A stretch of DNA of 10,587 nucleotides from Phoronis ovalis (Eukaryota > Phoronida > Phoronidae): assembly GCA_028565635.1 (NCBI GenBank), contig JAOXYB010062090.1:1-10587 (forward strand), in the 5' to 3' direction. The notes below the pieces were generated by a model. The model searched no databases. It was given only the letters and a program-made list of their open reading frames with translations, and was not told the origin of the DNA. Positions 1 through 8,245 of this stretch are shown piece by piece. Position 1 is the first letter of the stretch. Each line of letters starts with the position of its first letter. Made by a program: the position numbers and the translations under genes.

Positions 1-166
1 AATGTTTTAAATCCAGGTGTTGATTGCCGAAACCTGCCCATATTTGTATAGGTACTACTGCCCTAAATGTAGATAATCATTTCTGCTGCGTTATAATTTA
101 ACATCATAATACACCTTATTTATCATAAACTATTATTACTAGGAATTACAACAAATAATATTTAAC

Positions 167-345
167 ACATTTGCAGAAATAAAATAAAAATGGTTATCAT
201 GGCAACGTTTTTTTGTTAAAAATTTACGAGGAAAATAAATAGTAAATTGCAATCTAATAATAACTAACATTTACAAATAATTAAAAACGGTCGCCGTGGT
301 AACGATTTAAAAAAAATGTTTAAACATTAGAAATTAAATGTGATT
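167..345. repeat. Two diverged tandem units of about 100 bp with X-box-like cores
   Basis: Two units begin with near-identical ACATTT(G/A)CA at 167 and 267. Both continue through an A-rich stretch into a palindromic core: GTTATCATGGCAAC at 193-206 and GTCGCCGTGGTAAC at 290-303. Both end with GGAATCTAAT / GCAATCTAAT-like sequence. The second core fits the RFX X-box consensus (GTNRCC, 2-nt spacer, RGYAAC), and the first has one mismatch. They could be a satellite-like repeat or a regulatory pair. Confidence 0.5.
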
Positions 346-444
346 GCTCGACATATTTGACAGGAATCTAATTATGAAGTTGGACGTTTTAGTGTATCAG
401 TGTGAGGAGAAATAATTAGTACATTATACTTAATTATCTACCTG

Positions 445-690
445 ATCAAATCCATACAATGATTGGTCACCTTCTTTATGTAATCACACGTGACTGTTTC
501 ATGAAGTTTTCGAATCATTTGATTATGAAGAAGTACAGGATCCACTATTTTTTCTGAAAATAAAAAGCATAAGAAAATGAAAGAGAAAACGTGGATTCAA
601 TGAAATATACCTAGGCATAGCCACACATTCTCAAGATCTACCCTTCTAAACTTGTAACTGTTAATTAAACAATATGCTATGTTATGTCAA
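445..690. repeat. Diverged direct repeat, copy A
   Basis: This segment matches 2878-3110 in the same orientation. Shared blocks include GAATCATT.GATT.TGAAGAAGT.CAG, GTGGATT.AATGAAAT and CTTCT.AA.TT.TAAC.GTTAATTAA followed by AATATGCTAT. Copy A keeps about 10 more bases in the middle. On the minus strand it has a good acceptor-like tract ending TTTTCAG before 553, with an open frame for 37 codons after it. Differences between copies are spread over all codon positions, which argues against a conserved coding exon. Confidence 0.6.
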
Positions 691-2160
691 TACAATTATC
701 CAAGTGTTAGAGACATTATGTAATAATATACCGTATTACCCTGATAGTAAGACCCTGGGAGTTTAGAAAAAAAACACAATAGTAATACCGGGTGTTACGT
801 GTGAAAGTCATCGCATTTTTTGTAGATATAAGATCGTAGAAGGTACGGTTTATGGACATGATTAACCAGAAATTGGCTATTCGCACATTCCTATAATAAA
901 ATAATTATTGTATTTATTTTAAATGTCGCTTGCGATTGAGAATCTGTTTCCACTATCCTCAGCATGGAGCCTGTTTCAATTAAAACGCACAATATAATCG
1001 GAATTCCACTAGTAAAAAATATACTGTGAAGAAAACTTGTAAATAATGAGCAAGTGACAGATAAATTAATAACAATGTGAGCCTAAATGAGTAACTCGCG
1101 TTAACGTGATTTGTTCACCCTTTTTACACGTTTTTGTTCACGCACATGCGTAGCAATCATTAATTTGAGTCTTGTAGCACATTGTGAGTCTTGCAATATA
1201 TAATTAATATACGATCCTTACATTGTTTTATAAATATATTGATATGAGATATACAACAGATCCACTGATTGATTGTACTTACAGTAATAGCAATAATTTA
1301 CATAGGCATTCATAATAAAAACAATTATCTTACAAGTCTCATAAATGTTCTACTTGAATTGCAATTAAAGTTACATCATACATACAAAACGTCCTTGAAA
1401 CGGAAGATATTGATTGCAGAGTGAACACGTTTATTAGAAATTAAAAATATATATACAACTTATCTCAGAACTAAGTCAATAAATAAATAAGTGTTGAATT
1501 ACAAACTTTTCTCTAAAACATCTTTTAAATGTCAGAAAGATCTTAAGATTTGTAAGCATATTGTGAGTGTTAATTAGGCGGATTTACCATCAGGTCCGGA
1601 AAACACGCATTTCCCTTCATTTTAGAAATATAAACATTACCGGTATAGGTAAATTAACTGCGATATCAAGAACCATATACCTGGGTACTGTCATGTTTAA
1701 TTTATAGCTGCTTATATTTTTGTTACAACGTGGCTGCCGGGAGTAGCAAATAGTTTACATATTGTGCCTTTCCAATAAATGGACAGTTTTTTATGGTCAA
1801 ATTTTTTGTCCTGTCTATGAGAGATCAAGGATGTTAAGTAGAGACCATTGGTCCCTATTCAAAATTATAAACTCATTGCTTATAAAATTAACATTTTTGT
1901 TCAAATTATGCCCAAAAAATGTTAGTGTAAAAATCCAAAATCTTCCAGACCCCACCGACTCCCCTGTCAGAGAGAGCAACTCTGTATGCACCCTCACATT
2001 CAACCAATGCCCAGCGCTATTTACAAAGCAATCTCACTAGTCTCTCAACCCAAGAAAAATCTCCCTTCTAAAGAATTTGTTTGTTGGAGTATCTGTTGAG
2101 ATATGTTTTACAGTTTAATGTTTGTAATTTGGATCTTCTTAGAATCCTTAGAGATCACTA
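691..2160. other. AT-rich stretch without a supported gene
   Basis: No frame longer than about 90 codons is present, and the longest (plus, 1762-2040) has no recognisable domain or codon bias. There are scattered A/T runs and short palindromes such as GACCATTGGTC near 1845. I see no tRNA, rRNA or transposase here. Confidence 0.5.
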
Positions 2161-2200
2161 ATGCCACCTGGTGCTGGTGTTATACTGTGTAATTTATCAT

Positions 2201-2233
2201 TTAATACTATTACTCTTACTACTATATTATTAT
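2201..2233. repeat. Imperfect ACT/TTA trinucleotide low-complexity tract
   Basis: This is a short run of TAC, ACT and TTA triplets. It explains the Leu/Tyr-rich plus-strand reading frame here, which is unlikely to be a gene. Confidence 0.5.
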
Positions 2234-2254
2234 CGAATCCTAAGAAATTGTTCC

Positions 2255-2430
2255 GGAAATCTGTTCGAGTTCCTGGCAACTGGCATGTCCGCGGAAATGA
2301 CAGTTCGAGTATCACGAGTTTCGTTGCGAGACACGAATGGGTTTGAATGGTAGGAAACAGGTTCGCGAATGTGGATTGACGGTTCGATCTACGCTGGTTA
2401 GGTAAGCCTGTTCCAGCAAAACTCGCTTCA
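2255..2430 (+). other. Locally CpG-richer patch with short frame and splice donor
   Basis: This patch has many more CG dinucleotides than its AT-rich surroundings. It contains a short plus-strand frame (MSAEMTVRVSRVSLRD..., ending TAG near 2351) and a consensus-like donor TTAG|GTAAGC near 2400. It could be a fragment of a first exon or a repeat. No tRNA-type A box is found at the right distance from the GGTTCGA at 2381. Confidence 0.25.
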
Positions 2431-2799
2431 ATACTTTTCTGTGCCTAGTAAAAAAGATATGACATCAGACATTATCTTTTAACTTTTAGATATCTATGTT
2501 GTGGCTTCAATTATCCAAAATCCTAGCTAGGTTACTCGAATTCGATCATTATCTAAAGATTATTGGGTCCAACAAGTTTTTAAGGTTATTATTCTTTATT
2601 ATAGTTACTGGCATCATCCGCAGGTGAGAAAGATTAGTTAAAATTTCTGTCAGAACGTGTGTTGGCTCCTAATTCGTTCATCCTTCTCAAGTCACATAGT
2701 TTTTAAAAAACGTGTTAAAGCACGTGAGAGGTGTGCAGAAGTAACTGTTCACGAAATTAAAACCTCATATGTTTAATTATTTTTTCCCTTTTTATTTAC
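2431..2799. other. Region below the last putative exon, no gene resolved
   Basis: This stretch is AT-rich. A plus-strand CAG|GTGAGA near 2622 resembles a donor, and one minus-strand acceptor (GACAG near 2653) opens 30 codons, but no in-phase donor follows. The continuation of the Roco tail was not found. Confidence 0.3.
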
Positions 2800-2841
2800 C
2801 TTGTTGAACGTTTACTTCGTCTGCGGGTAAGTCTGTGTTAG
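2800..2841 (-). CDS. Putative short exon: C-terminal tail 3
   Basis: This 14-codon micro-exon encodes NTDLPADEVNVQQ after a split codon. The donor is CAAG|GTAAAT at 2800/2799. Two acceptors compete. CCAG before 2841 keeps phase 1, while the stronger TTTATTGCAG before 2855 would give 56 nt and require phase-2 entry. A phase-2 donor at CAA|GTTATA inside the neighbouring repeat (about 2929) would allow that. No stop codon was found for the spliced tail, so the gene would continue below 2800. Confidence 0.3.
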
Positions 2842-2877
2842 CTGGCTTGGCAAACCTGCAATAAAATCATGTAATAG

Positions 2878-3110
2878 TCAATATGGACTTGAACAATGTT
2901 TTATACTGTAAGTTATGCCTGTATAACTTGCAAGTGCTTCGTGAATTTCCTGAATCATTAGATTTTGAAGAAGTGCAGCCGCTAGATATACTCAAATTGG
3001 AATGTGTACCTGAATAAGGTGCAAAATGTGGATTTAATGAAATGTAGTAACTAGTTCGCAAAATATAGGCTTCTGAATTTATAACCGTTAATTAAAAAAA
3101 TATGCTATCA
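2878..3110. repeat. Diverged direct repeat, copy B
   Basis: This is the partner of the segment at 445-690. It lies in the intron between the putative exons 3225-3178 and 2841-2800. A 43-codon plus-strand frame starts at the ATG at 2884 and opens with a CKLC pair. On the minus strand, an acceptor-like tract leads into a frame ending in TGA at 2880-2878, a possible alternative terminal exon. It may be an old interspersed element or a relic of a local duplication. Confidence 0.6.
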
Positions 3111-3177
3111 CATTGTCCCAGAATTATGTTGAAATTGCAAAAAAATGCATTTGTCAGATTTTATTGTTATTACATAC

Positions 3178-3225
3178 TTGCTTGGGCTCCATAGGTATCA
3201 TGTTTTTCAGTTGCAGCAGGAGTTC
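3178..3225 (-). CDS. Putative short exon: C-terminal tail 2
   Basis: This 16-codon micro-exon encodes TPAATEKHDTYGAQA after a split Gly codon. The acceptor has a run of eight T before CAAAG, and the donor is CAA|GTATGT at 3178/3177, a good match to consensus. Entry and exit are phase 1, in register with the preceding putative exon. It is polar and has no domain. An exon this short can arise by chance; the frame agreement is the main support. Confidence 0.35.
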
Positions 3226-3567
3226 CTTTGAAAAAAAATGTATCAGGAATTTGGCAATTGTTTTGATCATTATAATCTTAGTAGAATAGAGAACATTTCT
3301 TCTTACCACTTGCAAAATTACAACTACACTGATTTCCATATTCACTTATATTAACTTTTGAGTTTCTTTATTCCTGGCAAACATTTCCAACCTGAAATTA
3401 GCTACTGTGACACCCCTTATAACTTTGTAGTTCTACAAATTTACGTAAACGTAAAAAGTACAATCGTTTCAATCAAATGTTTGACATTAGTTCCCTTGAT
3501 AGATGATGTAATTTATAAATACTTGATGGGTTTACGTTAGCATTTTTTAGGTATATTTAATATCTAC

Positions 3568-3645
3568 CTCGTGTTTCTTCAACATCTTCAACATCCTGGT
3601 ACTTCTTCAAAAAATCTTCAATTTTTTCCATTTGTTGATCTGATG
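3568..3645 (-). CDS. Putative short exon: acidic C-terminal tail 1
   Basis: This 26-codon exon reads SDQQMEKIEDFLKKYQDVE and on to ETR after its split first codon, a charged helix-forming segment. The acceptor is a long pyrimidine tract ending TTTTTAG. The donor is CGAG|GTAGAT at 3568/3567. It enters and leaves in phase 1, exactly matching the donor of the main exon, and only this frame is open. Reading past the donor meets TAA within three codons. It may be the next exon of the Roco gene after a 758-nt intron. It has no recognised domain, and RNA evidence is lacking. Confidence 0.5.
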
Positions 3646-4175
3646 CTAAAAATACAAGCACTTTTATAAAAACAAACTTAGAGACAGATGTTAAACGTTA
3701 AGTATTAGACACACCTGACATTGGGCAGTTTTAAAGGTATTTAATATTTTTATACATTCTGCTGGATTTTTTAGCAATTAAGTTATGTTTCGGAACTTTA
3801 GACATATTTTTGAGAAATCATGAATACGATAGTACACAATTTAATGTTTTCTGTTATACCGGCATCACTAGAGTTATGTCAACTTCTCTATATAATACAG
3901 CAAATAATTTATGATTTACAGGAAACATGCGTTTTATAGTAGGTTTCCGAGTTATGCTCACACCGGATTTAAAGGTACCAAATAATTAATTTTTCTGACG
4001 TCATCTGCTTAGTCTGTCAGGGAATTGCTGAGGAAACATAGAATCCTGAATTCCGTACACATAAATATATACACACAAGCACTAGTTTATGTATTTAGAG
4101 GGATAGGGGTCATCATACTCTTCAGCTAGATAGAGCGGGAGCAAACTTATTTCCCTACAGGTGCGAAATGAATAT

Positions 4176-4181
4176 TTTATT
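4176..4181 (-). promoter_or_regulatory. Candidate poly(A) signal AATAAA
   Basis: A canonical AATAAA hexamer on the minus strand lies about 125 nt past the read-through TGA of the main exon. Such hexamers occur by chance often in AT-rich DNA, so position relative to the stop is the only support. Confidence 0.35.
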
Positions 4182-4305
4182 TTGTGCACGTTTCGAAATA
4201 ACAGATTTTACCGCATCACAAACCTGTGTGTTATATATACAAAAGAGCATATCTCGGAAACCTACAGTAAGTTGTGTGTAACACATAATAGAACGCCGAA
4301 AACGG

Positions 4306-4403
4306 TCAATGGTATACATGCAATTTCTCAAAAGCTACCATCAAACTGGAAATACTTTGTATAAAAATGACTGTTCTAGATATATACGAATGTTTTCGTG
4401 TAC
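4306..4403 (-). CDS. Read-through extension: alternative C-terminus of the main exon
   Basis: If the donor at 4403 is not used, the frame continues for 31 further codons past the split Gly codon and stops at TGA (4308-4306). The extension ends in a hydrophobic stretch (VIFIQSISSLMVAF) unlike the polar spliced tail. An AATAAA polyadenylation signal lies on the minus strand at 4181-4176, about 125 nt beyond this stop, so a transcript ending here is plausible. Either this is the real 3' end of a single-C-terminus gene or it is an intron-retention isoform. Confidence 0.5.
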
Positions 4404-7400
4404 CTTCTCTACACATCATAACAAGACAGGCTGGTATCTCAATTGAATCGTCATGTCGACATCTCTTTTTAAGTGTAGATCCGCAAAGTTTGGCAAAATC
4501 TTCAAACCCAGCGGGCTCCTTCGAATCACAAAGAACACAGTGGGGACACAAACAACAGGAGTCAAATATTAGTCCTGGCCATTCCGTTTCAAACGTTTGG
4601 GATAGGATTTTGTGTAACTCAATAAATACTTGCCAACTATCGGATAAATTCTTTCGAGTAGATGGAGCTTTAATGGTTACTTGAAGCCGGTGATTGGGTT
4701 GGCGATTTCCAGAAACAGATTTAAAAAGTTCCAACTTAATACGCATATCATCCTGCTTAAACATTGAAGCGTCTTTCCAGTGAGAACACCCATCAGCGTT
4801 GTTGACGCCGACATGATGCTGAACTATGACCAAGACAACATTGAATAAGAATGGTGGAAAATAACCACCAAAATTAAAATCCAGGACCAGGGAGAAATTA
4901 CCGCGGATATTAATCCAGTTCTTCAAACGTTTTGCTGTGGTTTCACTACGTTTTAGATGCCATGGAAACAAAAACGTCCTTTCCTTATCTCCTGTATTAA
5001 CTTCATAACAAAGCTTAAAAAAACCCAGCAGCTCCAGTATCGTATCTAAGTCTGTTTTTAACTCAGAAGGTCTTAACAAGCATTTCAGAAGTTTCTCACT
5101 GATAATTCCTTTGGAAGTAAACTCTTGAACATCTTTTTTAAACTGTCGCTCTGTGTAACAATCTTCAAATTCAGCATAGGATTTAAAACGTTTTTCTAAA
5201 TTGTGATCAAAAGCAATTTTCAAAAGCTCGGTAAAAGATGTCTTGTTGTGAAAAATTTTGTCAGCTAATTTTGCATTAGAAGGATAATACAAAATTTGTC
5301 CAACATCCCGTAAATATTCTAAAATGTCTGTAACCTCATTCAATTCTATATCAAATTCTGTCACAAGTTTTTGCCGTGGTATGTAAAATTTGTATTTATC
5401 TTTGAATTCTTGGCTTATTAATTTATCTATCACTTTGACCCATGCGGACGTCATTGAAATTATGCTATCATTTGCAGCACTGATGATCGCTTTCTGAAGT
5501 TTCTCAAATCCTTGATTATTTGAGCAGCTTACAAAAGTAATGTCTGTGTTAACATTTTCAATTCCTTTAATCATCTCGTCAATGCGCTTACGTGTGGAGT
5601 CTTTCAGTCCTATTTTTATCTTTTCTTTTATTAAATATGTTTTCCTGTCAAGTAAAAGCTTTTGTACTTTTGTTTTAATTTCTTCAGCAAGCCTGTCTTG
5701 ATCGTCGTTTTCTATTTCGTCACTATGAGTAGCCACTAGATGAACTTTAGCTAGTGGTAGCCACAGCTGTATGTTACTTATCCAGTCGCCAATGGACAGA
5801 TCAAACTTCTCAGGTGTACAAGCACGTAGATCAAACACCAATAAAATGAGTGCCTTTTGGGTTAAAAAGAATCTATGTATCGCCTTGTATGATTCGTGAG
5901 CTCCAAAATCAGTTATATGAATAACCAGGCCTTCTTCTTCCAGATTCCAAGTAGCGGTGTCAAGAACTTTTGTTCTATCATCGATACCGCAAGTAAATGG
6001 CGCATCAGACACAAGTACATTAGTCACGCAGGTTTTACCTGCCATAACTTCACCTAGAACAACACATGTCATTCTACCAACATCTTCCACAGGGTTATAA
6101 TGTAAACGTTGTAGATACTCTATTATCCATTTTAGGTTGTGGCTTTCGCACAGTTTCTGTGGCGGTTGAATCAACTTGTTTCTCTCAATGCGTAATTTTG
6201 TTAATTTTTGTGATTTGACTAGTGCTGTCGGTAAACGAACGATTTCATTGTTTTCTAATCCCAATTCGATTAAGTTTTGTAATCCTTCTGATATTTCCGG
6301 AAATAGTTTTAGTCTATTGTGATCACATCTTAGAATTTGAAGGTTTTTCATTTGATCAATATTGCTTGGCACTTCTTCTAATTTATTTTTTCTTACATCA
6401 AGTTCTCGCAGCATTACCAGGTTAGTCACAGATGCATGTAACTTTTTAATTTCATTTCCGCAAAGTAATAAATGGCGTAATTTTTTTAGCTCACCAATTG
6501 TATCTGGCACTTTTTTTATCTTATTAAAGTGTGCCCCAAGAATATTGAGGTTTTTGAGCTTGCCAATGTTTTCTGGTAATTCTATGATTAAATTGTCGGT
6601 GACATCTAGCTCTGTTAGCTCTTCCAGTTTAGTCACTGAAGCTGGCAAAGATTTAATATTGTTTTGACGCAATTTTAAAATCTTCAGTTTCTTTAGATTC
6701 CCTATTTTCTTCGGAATTTCTTTTATTGCATTGCCTCCTGCATTCAATATGGTGAGCGATTCGAGCTTATCAATTGTATTTGGAAGTTTAATGATTTCAT
6801 TTGCTCTAATATCAAGTTTTTTCAGCTTTAATAACTTAGTTATAGACTCAGGAAGAAGTTTTATTTTATTCCATTGCACATCAACAGTTTCCAATTCCTG
6901 CATTTTACTGATATCTTCTGGAATGTTGCTGATCTCATTATGTCCAATATCGAGATGTTTTAAGTTAGTTAGATGAGGGATACTTTCCGGAAATGTTTTC
7001 ATCTTATTGTTTGAAAGGCAGCAAACTTTAAGATTTGTTAATATTGATATGCCTTTAAGTTTTATCTTAGCATTACCGTAAGCATACAATTCTTCCAACT
7101 GCTTCATCTTTGTAACTTCAACCGGTAATGTTTTGTACTCAAGTCCTCCAATATCCAATATTTTCATACACGGCCATAGTACATTAGGATTATCTGTACT
7201 TGTCGTTTTCACAAGGTAGTCGTCAAGTGTTTCAAAGGGATTATTACCTAGGCATAGTATTTCAAGATTTTTTAATCCATGAAGTGCTTTAGGCAAATAT
7301 CTGAACTTATTATAGCTGAGAATTAAACATTTTAGTTTTGTTAGCCTATTAATACTATCTGGTATCTCAGTTAGATTATTTCTGGAAAGATCTAAAGCTT

Positions 7401-7802
7401 CCGTACTATTCGGAATCTCATCTAACCTATCTACCGAAATCTCATCTAATGACTTATTGGCTAAATCATAAATTTTATAAGGAATTGGAATTTCGGCAAC
7501 AGTCATTTCACAATGATTGTGATGACTATAACACAAAGTTATCTTCGGCAGCATACTAGTAATCACTTCCTCTTTTCCACATTCCCTCCAAACCTTCCGC
7601 AAAATCTCAATTCCCTCCGCTTCATTCTTACTCATAGCTAACCATTTACACAACGTGAAGTTTCTCTGTTTACATGGTTGCCATTGTTTTCTACGCAAAT
7701 TTTGCAAGTACACAGTTTCAAGCATAAGTAGTTCTCCAACTCTGTACCACTCGTTGTTTTGGATGTTTCTAGCAAGATCAGCCATTGTTTTAACAGATAA
7801 TA
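4404..7802 (-). CDS. Main exon: death domain 2 - LRR - ROC GTPase - COR (Roco protein)
   Basis: This is one uninterrupted 1,133-codon exon. Residues below are counted from 7818, the upstream end of the open frame, so Met12 is the first Met (7785). Residues 12-95 form a death domain (Trp24 in NNEW, then RVGELL, LETVYL and CKWL). Residues 137-565 form 18 leucine-rich repeats of about 23 residues, mostly LxxLDIxxNxIxxLP. Residues 581-785 form a ROC GTPase with a Walker A at 589-596 (GEVMAGKT), a G3 DFGAH at 637-641, a G4 THSD at 697-700 and VSC near 763-765. Residues 788-1085 form COR, including the IPRQ and GYFPPFLFN landmarks. Residues 1088-1136 are Cys-rich. The order matches invertebrate Roco proteins of the MFHAS1-like type. 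No kinase domain follows, unlike LRRK proteins. The acceptor is TTTTATTTTCAG before 7802 and the donor is GAAG|GTACAC at 4404/4403, both phase 1. Confidence 0.95.
4411..4557 (-). other. Cysteine-rich putative metal-binding segment after COR
   Basis: Residues 1088-1136 contain CCLCPHCVLC followed by Cys1112, Cys1120, His1122, Cys1131 and Cys1136. The spaced CxxCxxC with later Cys/His is what a zinc-binding module would look like. I believe related invertebrate Roco proteins also carry a CPHC-type tail, but that is from memory and not checked. Confidence 0.55.
4564..5457 (-). other. Domain: COR (C-terminal of ROC), COR-A and COR-B
   Basis: Residues about 788-1085 follow the ROC domain without a gap. 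The N-terminal half begins with SAWVKVIDKL and FYIPRQKL, landmarks of the winged-helix COR-A, and includes the VGQILYYP strand. The C-terminal half contains FPWHL and GYFPPFLFN, typical of COR-B, which mediates Roco dimerisation in characterised family members. COR occurs only next to ROC, so this confirms the Roco assignment. Confidence 0.9.
5464..6078 (-). other. Domain: ROC (Ras of complex) GTPase
   Basis: Residues about 581-785 form a Ras-like fold. The P-loop at 589-596 fits GxxxxGKT with Lys595 and Thr596 intact, so nucleotide binding is likely. G4 is THSD (697-700), the form typical of Roco proteins, preceded by the hydrophobic strand HLVA. G5-like VSC follows at 763-765. The G3 motif is DFGAH at 637-641, deviating from the DxxGQ pattern of small GTPases. 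An insert rich in Lys and Glu (701-755) separates G4 from G5. Confidence 0.92.
6130..7410 (-). other. Domain: leucine-rich repeat array, 18 repeats
   Basis: Eighteen consecutive repeats of about 23 residues run from about residue 137 to 563, each with the LxxLxLxxNxLxxLP pattern and a K-L-x-x-L linker. Repeat 3 carries a longer insert (residues about 199-219). The array forms the curved ligand-binding or autoinhibitory scaffold in Roco proteins. From residue 322 the array shows a higher-order period of three repeats (69 residues). Confidence 0.95.
7534..7785 (-). other. Domain: death domain 2 (within main exon)
   Basis: Residues 12-95 of the main exon frame read as a second death domain directly before the repeats. 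The alternation of Leu/Ile/Val fits a six-helix bundle. Conserved positions shared with death domain 1 include the Trp of NNEW, the Gly of RVGELL, LETVYLQNL, an Arg-Asn pair followed by the CKWL helix, and a final helix with RKVWRECGKEEVITSML. This is my assignment from pattern, and a profile search would settle it. If translation were to start at Met12 (an alternative promoter), this would be the only death domain in the product. Confidence 0.75.
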
Positions 7803-8071
7803 CTGAAAATAAAACCAAACACCAATTAAAGCTATTATTTACTATATACCTTTAGATCATAACAGAGGGGTGGTTTAGGAATCTCTGTTTACGGGATCGG
7901 GAAAAAAATCAAAAACCTGCATAGGTATGGTGCATGAACATGTAATTAACCAAATAAAGAACTTTAAAATGTAAACATAACCGTCCACATTTTGATTGTA
8001 ATAAACAACACTTGAAAACAAACAAAAGCTACATAGAGGTGCTTTCATTTTCTATTTCTGATAATCTGTAC

Positions 8072-8245
8072 CTTCTGAAAGTGGAGTGTGCTGAGGCAAT
8101 ACGTCTTGATTAATGTTATCTGTATGCTGTCTTCTTGTTGCACCATGTTGAATGTTATCTGTCATCTGTTTTATTTTCTCTTCTTTTAATCCACATATCG
8201 TAGCAAAGATATCCCGAAGACCCATATTAGCATTCGTAGGAAATT
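8072..8245 (-). CDS. Exon: linker between the two death domains
   Basis: This exon holds 58 codons and connects death domain 1 to death domain 2. It begins FPTNANMGLRDIFATICGLK, a segment with amphipathic helix character, then becomes polar and Gln/His/Asn-rich. An imperfect internal repeat is visible: a TDNI...QH motif occurs twice, 13 codons apart, and the 12-bp DNA word AATGTTATCTGT (plus strand) recurs at 8112 and 8151. The acceptor ends in TATAG before 8245 with a weak pyrimidine tract. The donor is CAGAAG|GTACAG at 8072/8071. Both are phase 1, and the only frame open across the exon is the one that joins its neighbours. Reading through the donor meets TAG within seven codons. I do not recognise a known domain here. 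Confidence 0.65.

Larger units (their letters stand above)
3646..4403 (-). other. Inferred 758-nt intron / 3' flank of main exon
   Basis: This lies between the main exon donor (GTACAC) and the acceptor before 3645. It contains the read-through coding extension and a poly(A) signal. I see no further phase-compatible exon here. Confidence 0.45.

Noticed and set aside
1762-2040. 92-codon plus-strand frame and overlapping minus-strand frame
   Set aside because: There is no recognisable domain, no splice context and no codon bias; length is within chance for this much sequence.
2260-2400. Possible tRNA or tRNA-derived SINE because of GGTTCGA
   Set aside because: No A box at a suitable distance and no cloverleaf pairing could be found.
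2884-3015. Plus-strand 43-codon frame starting with a CKLC pair, resembling the start of a ZAD-type zinc finger
   Set aside because: Only one Cys pair is present, it stops early, and the matching repeat copy at 445-690 has a stop in the same place; changes between copies are not third-position biased.
3568-3645. Similarity of the exon's TGAAGAAGTACCAGGAT to TGAAGAAGTACAGGAT in repeat copy A (opposite strand)
   Set aside because: The match is only about 16 bases with one indel and does not extend on either side, so chance is likely.
4367-4684. 105-codon plus-strand open frame
   Set aside because: It lies wholly opposite the COR and cysteine-rich coding sequence; it is a shadow frame.
6222-6976. 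Several plus-strand open frames of 67-101 codons opposite the LRR region
   Set aside because: They are antisense shadows of the repeat-coding strand, Ser/Leu/Phe-rich with no domain, and the minus strand is clearly coding.
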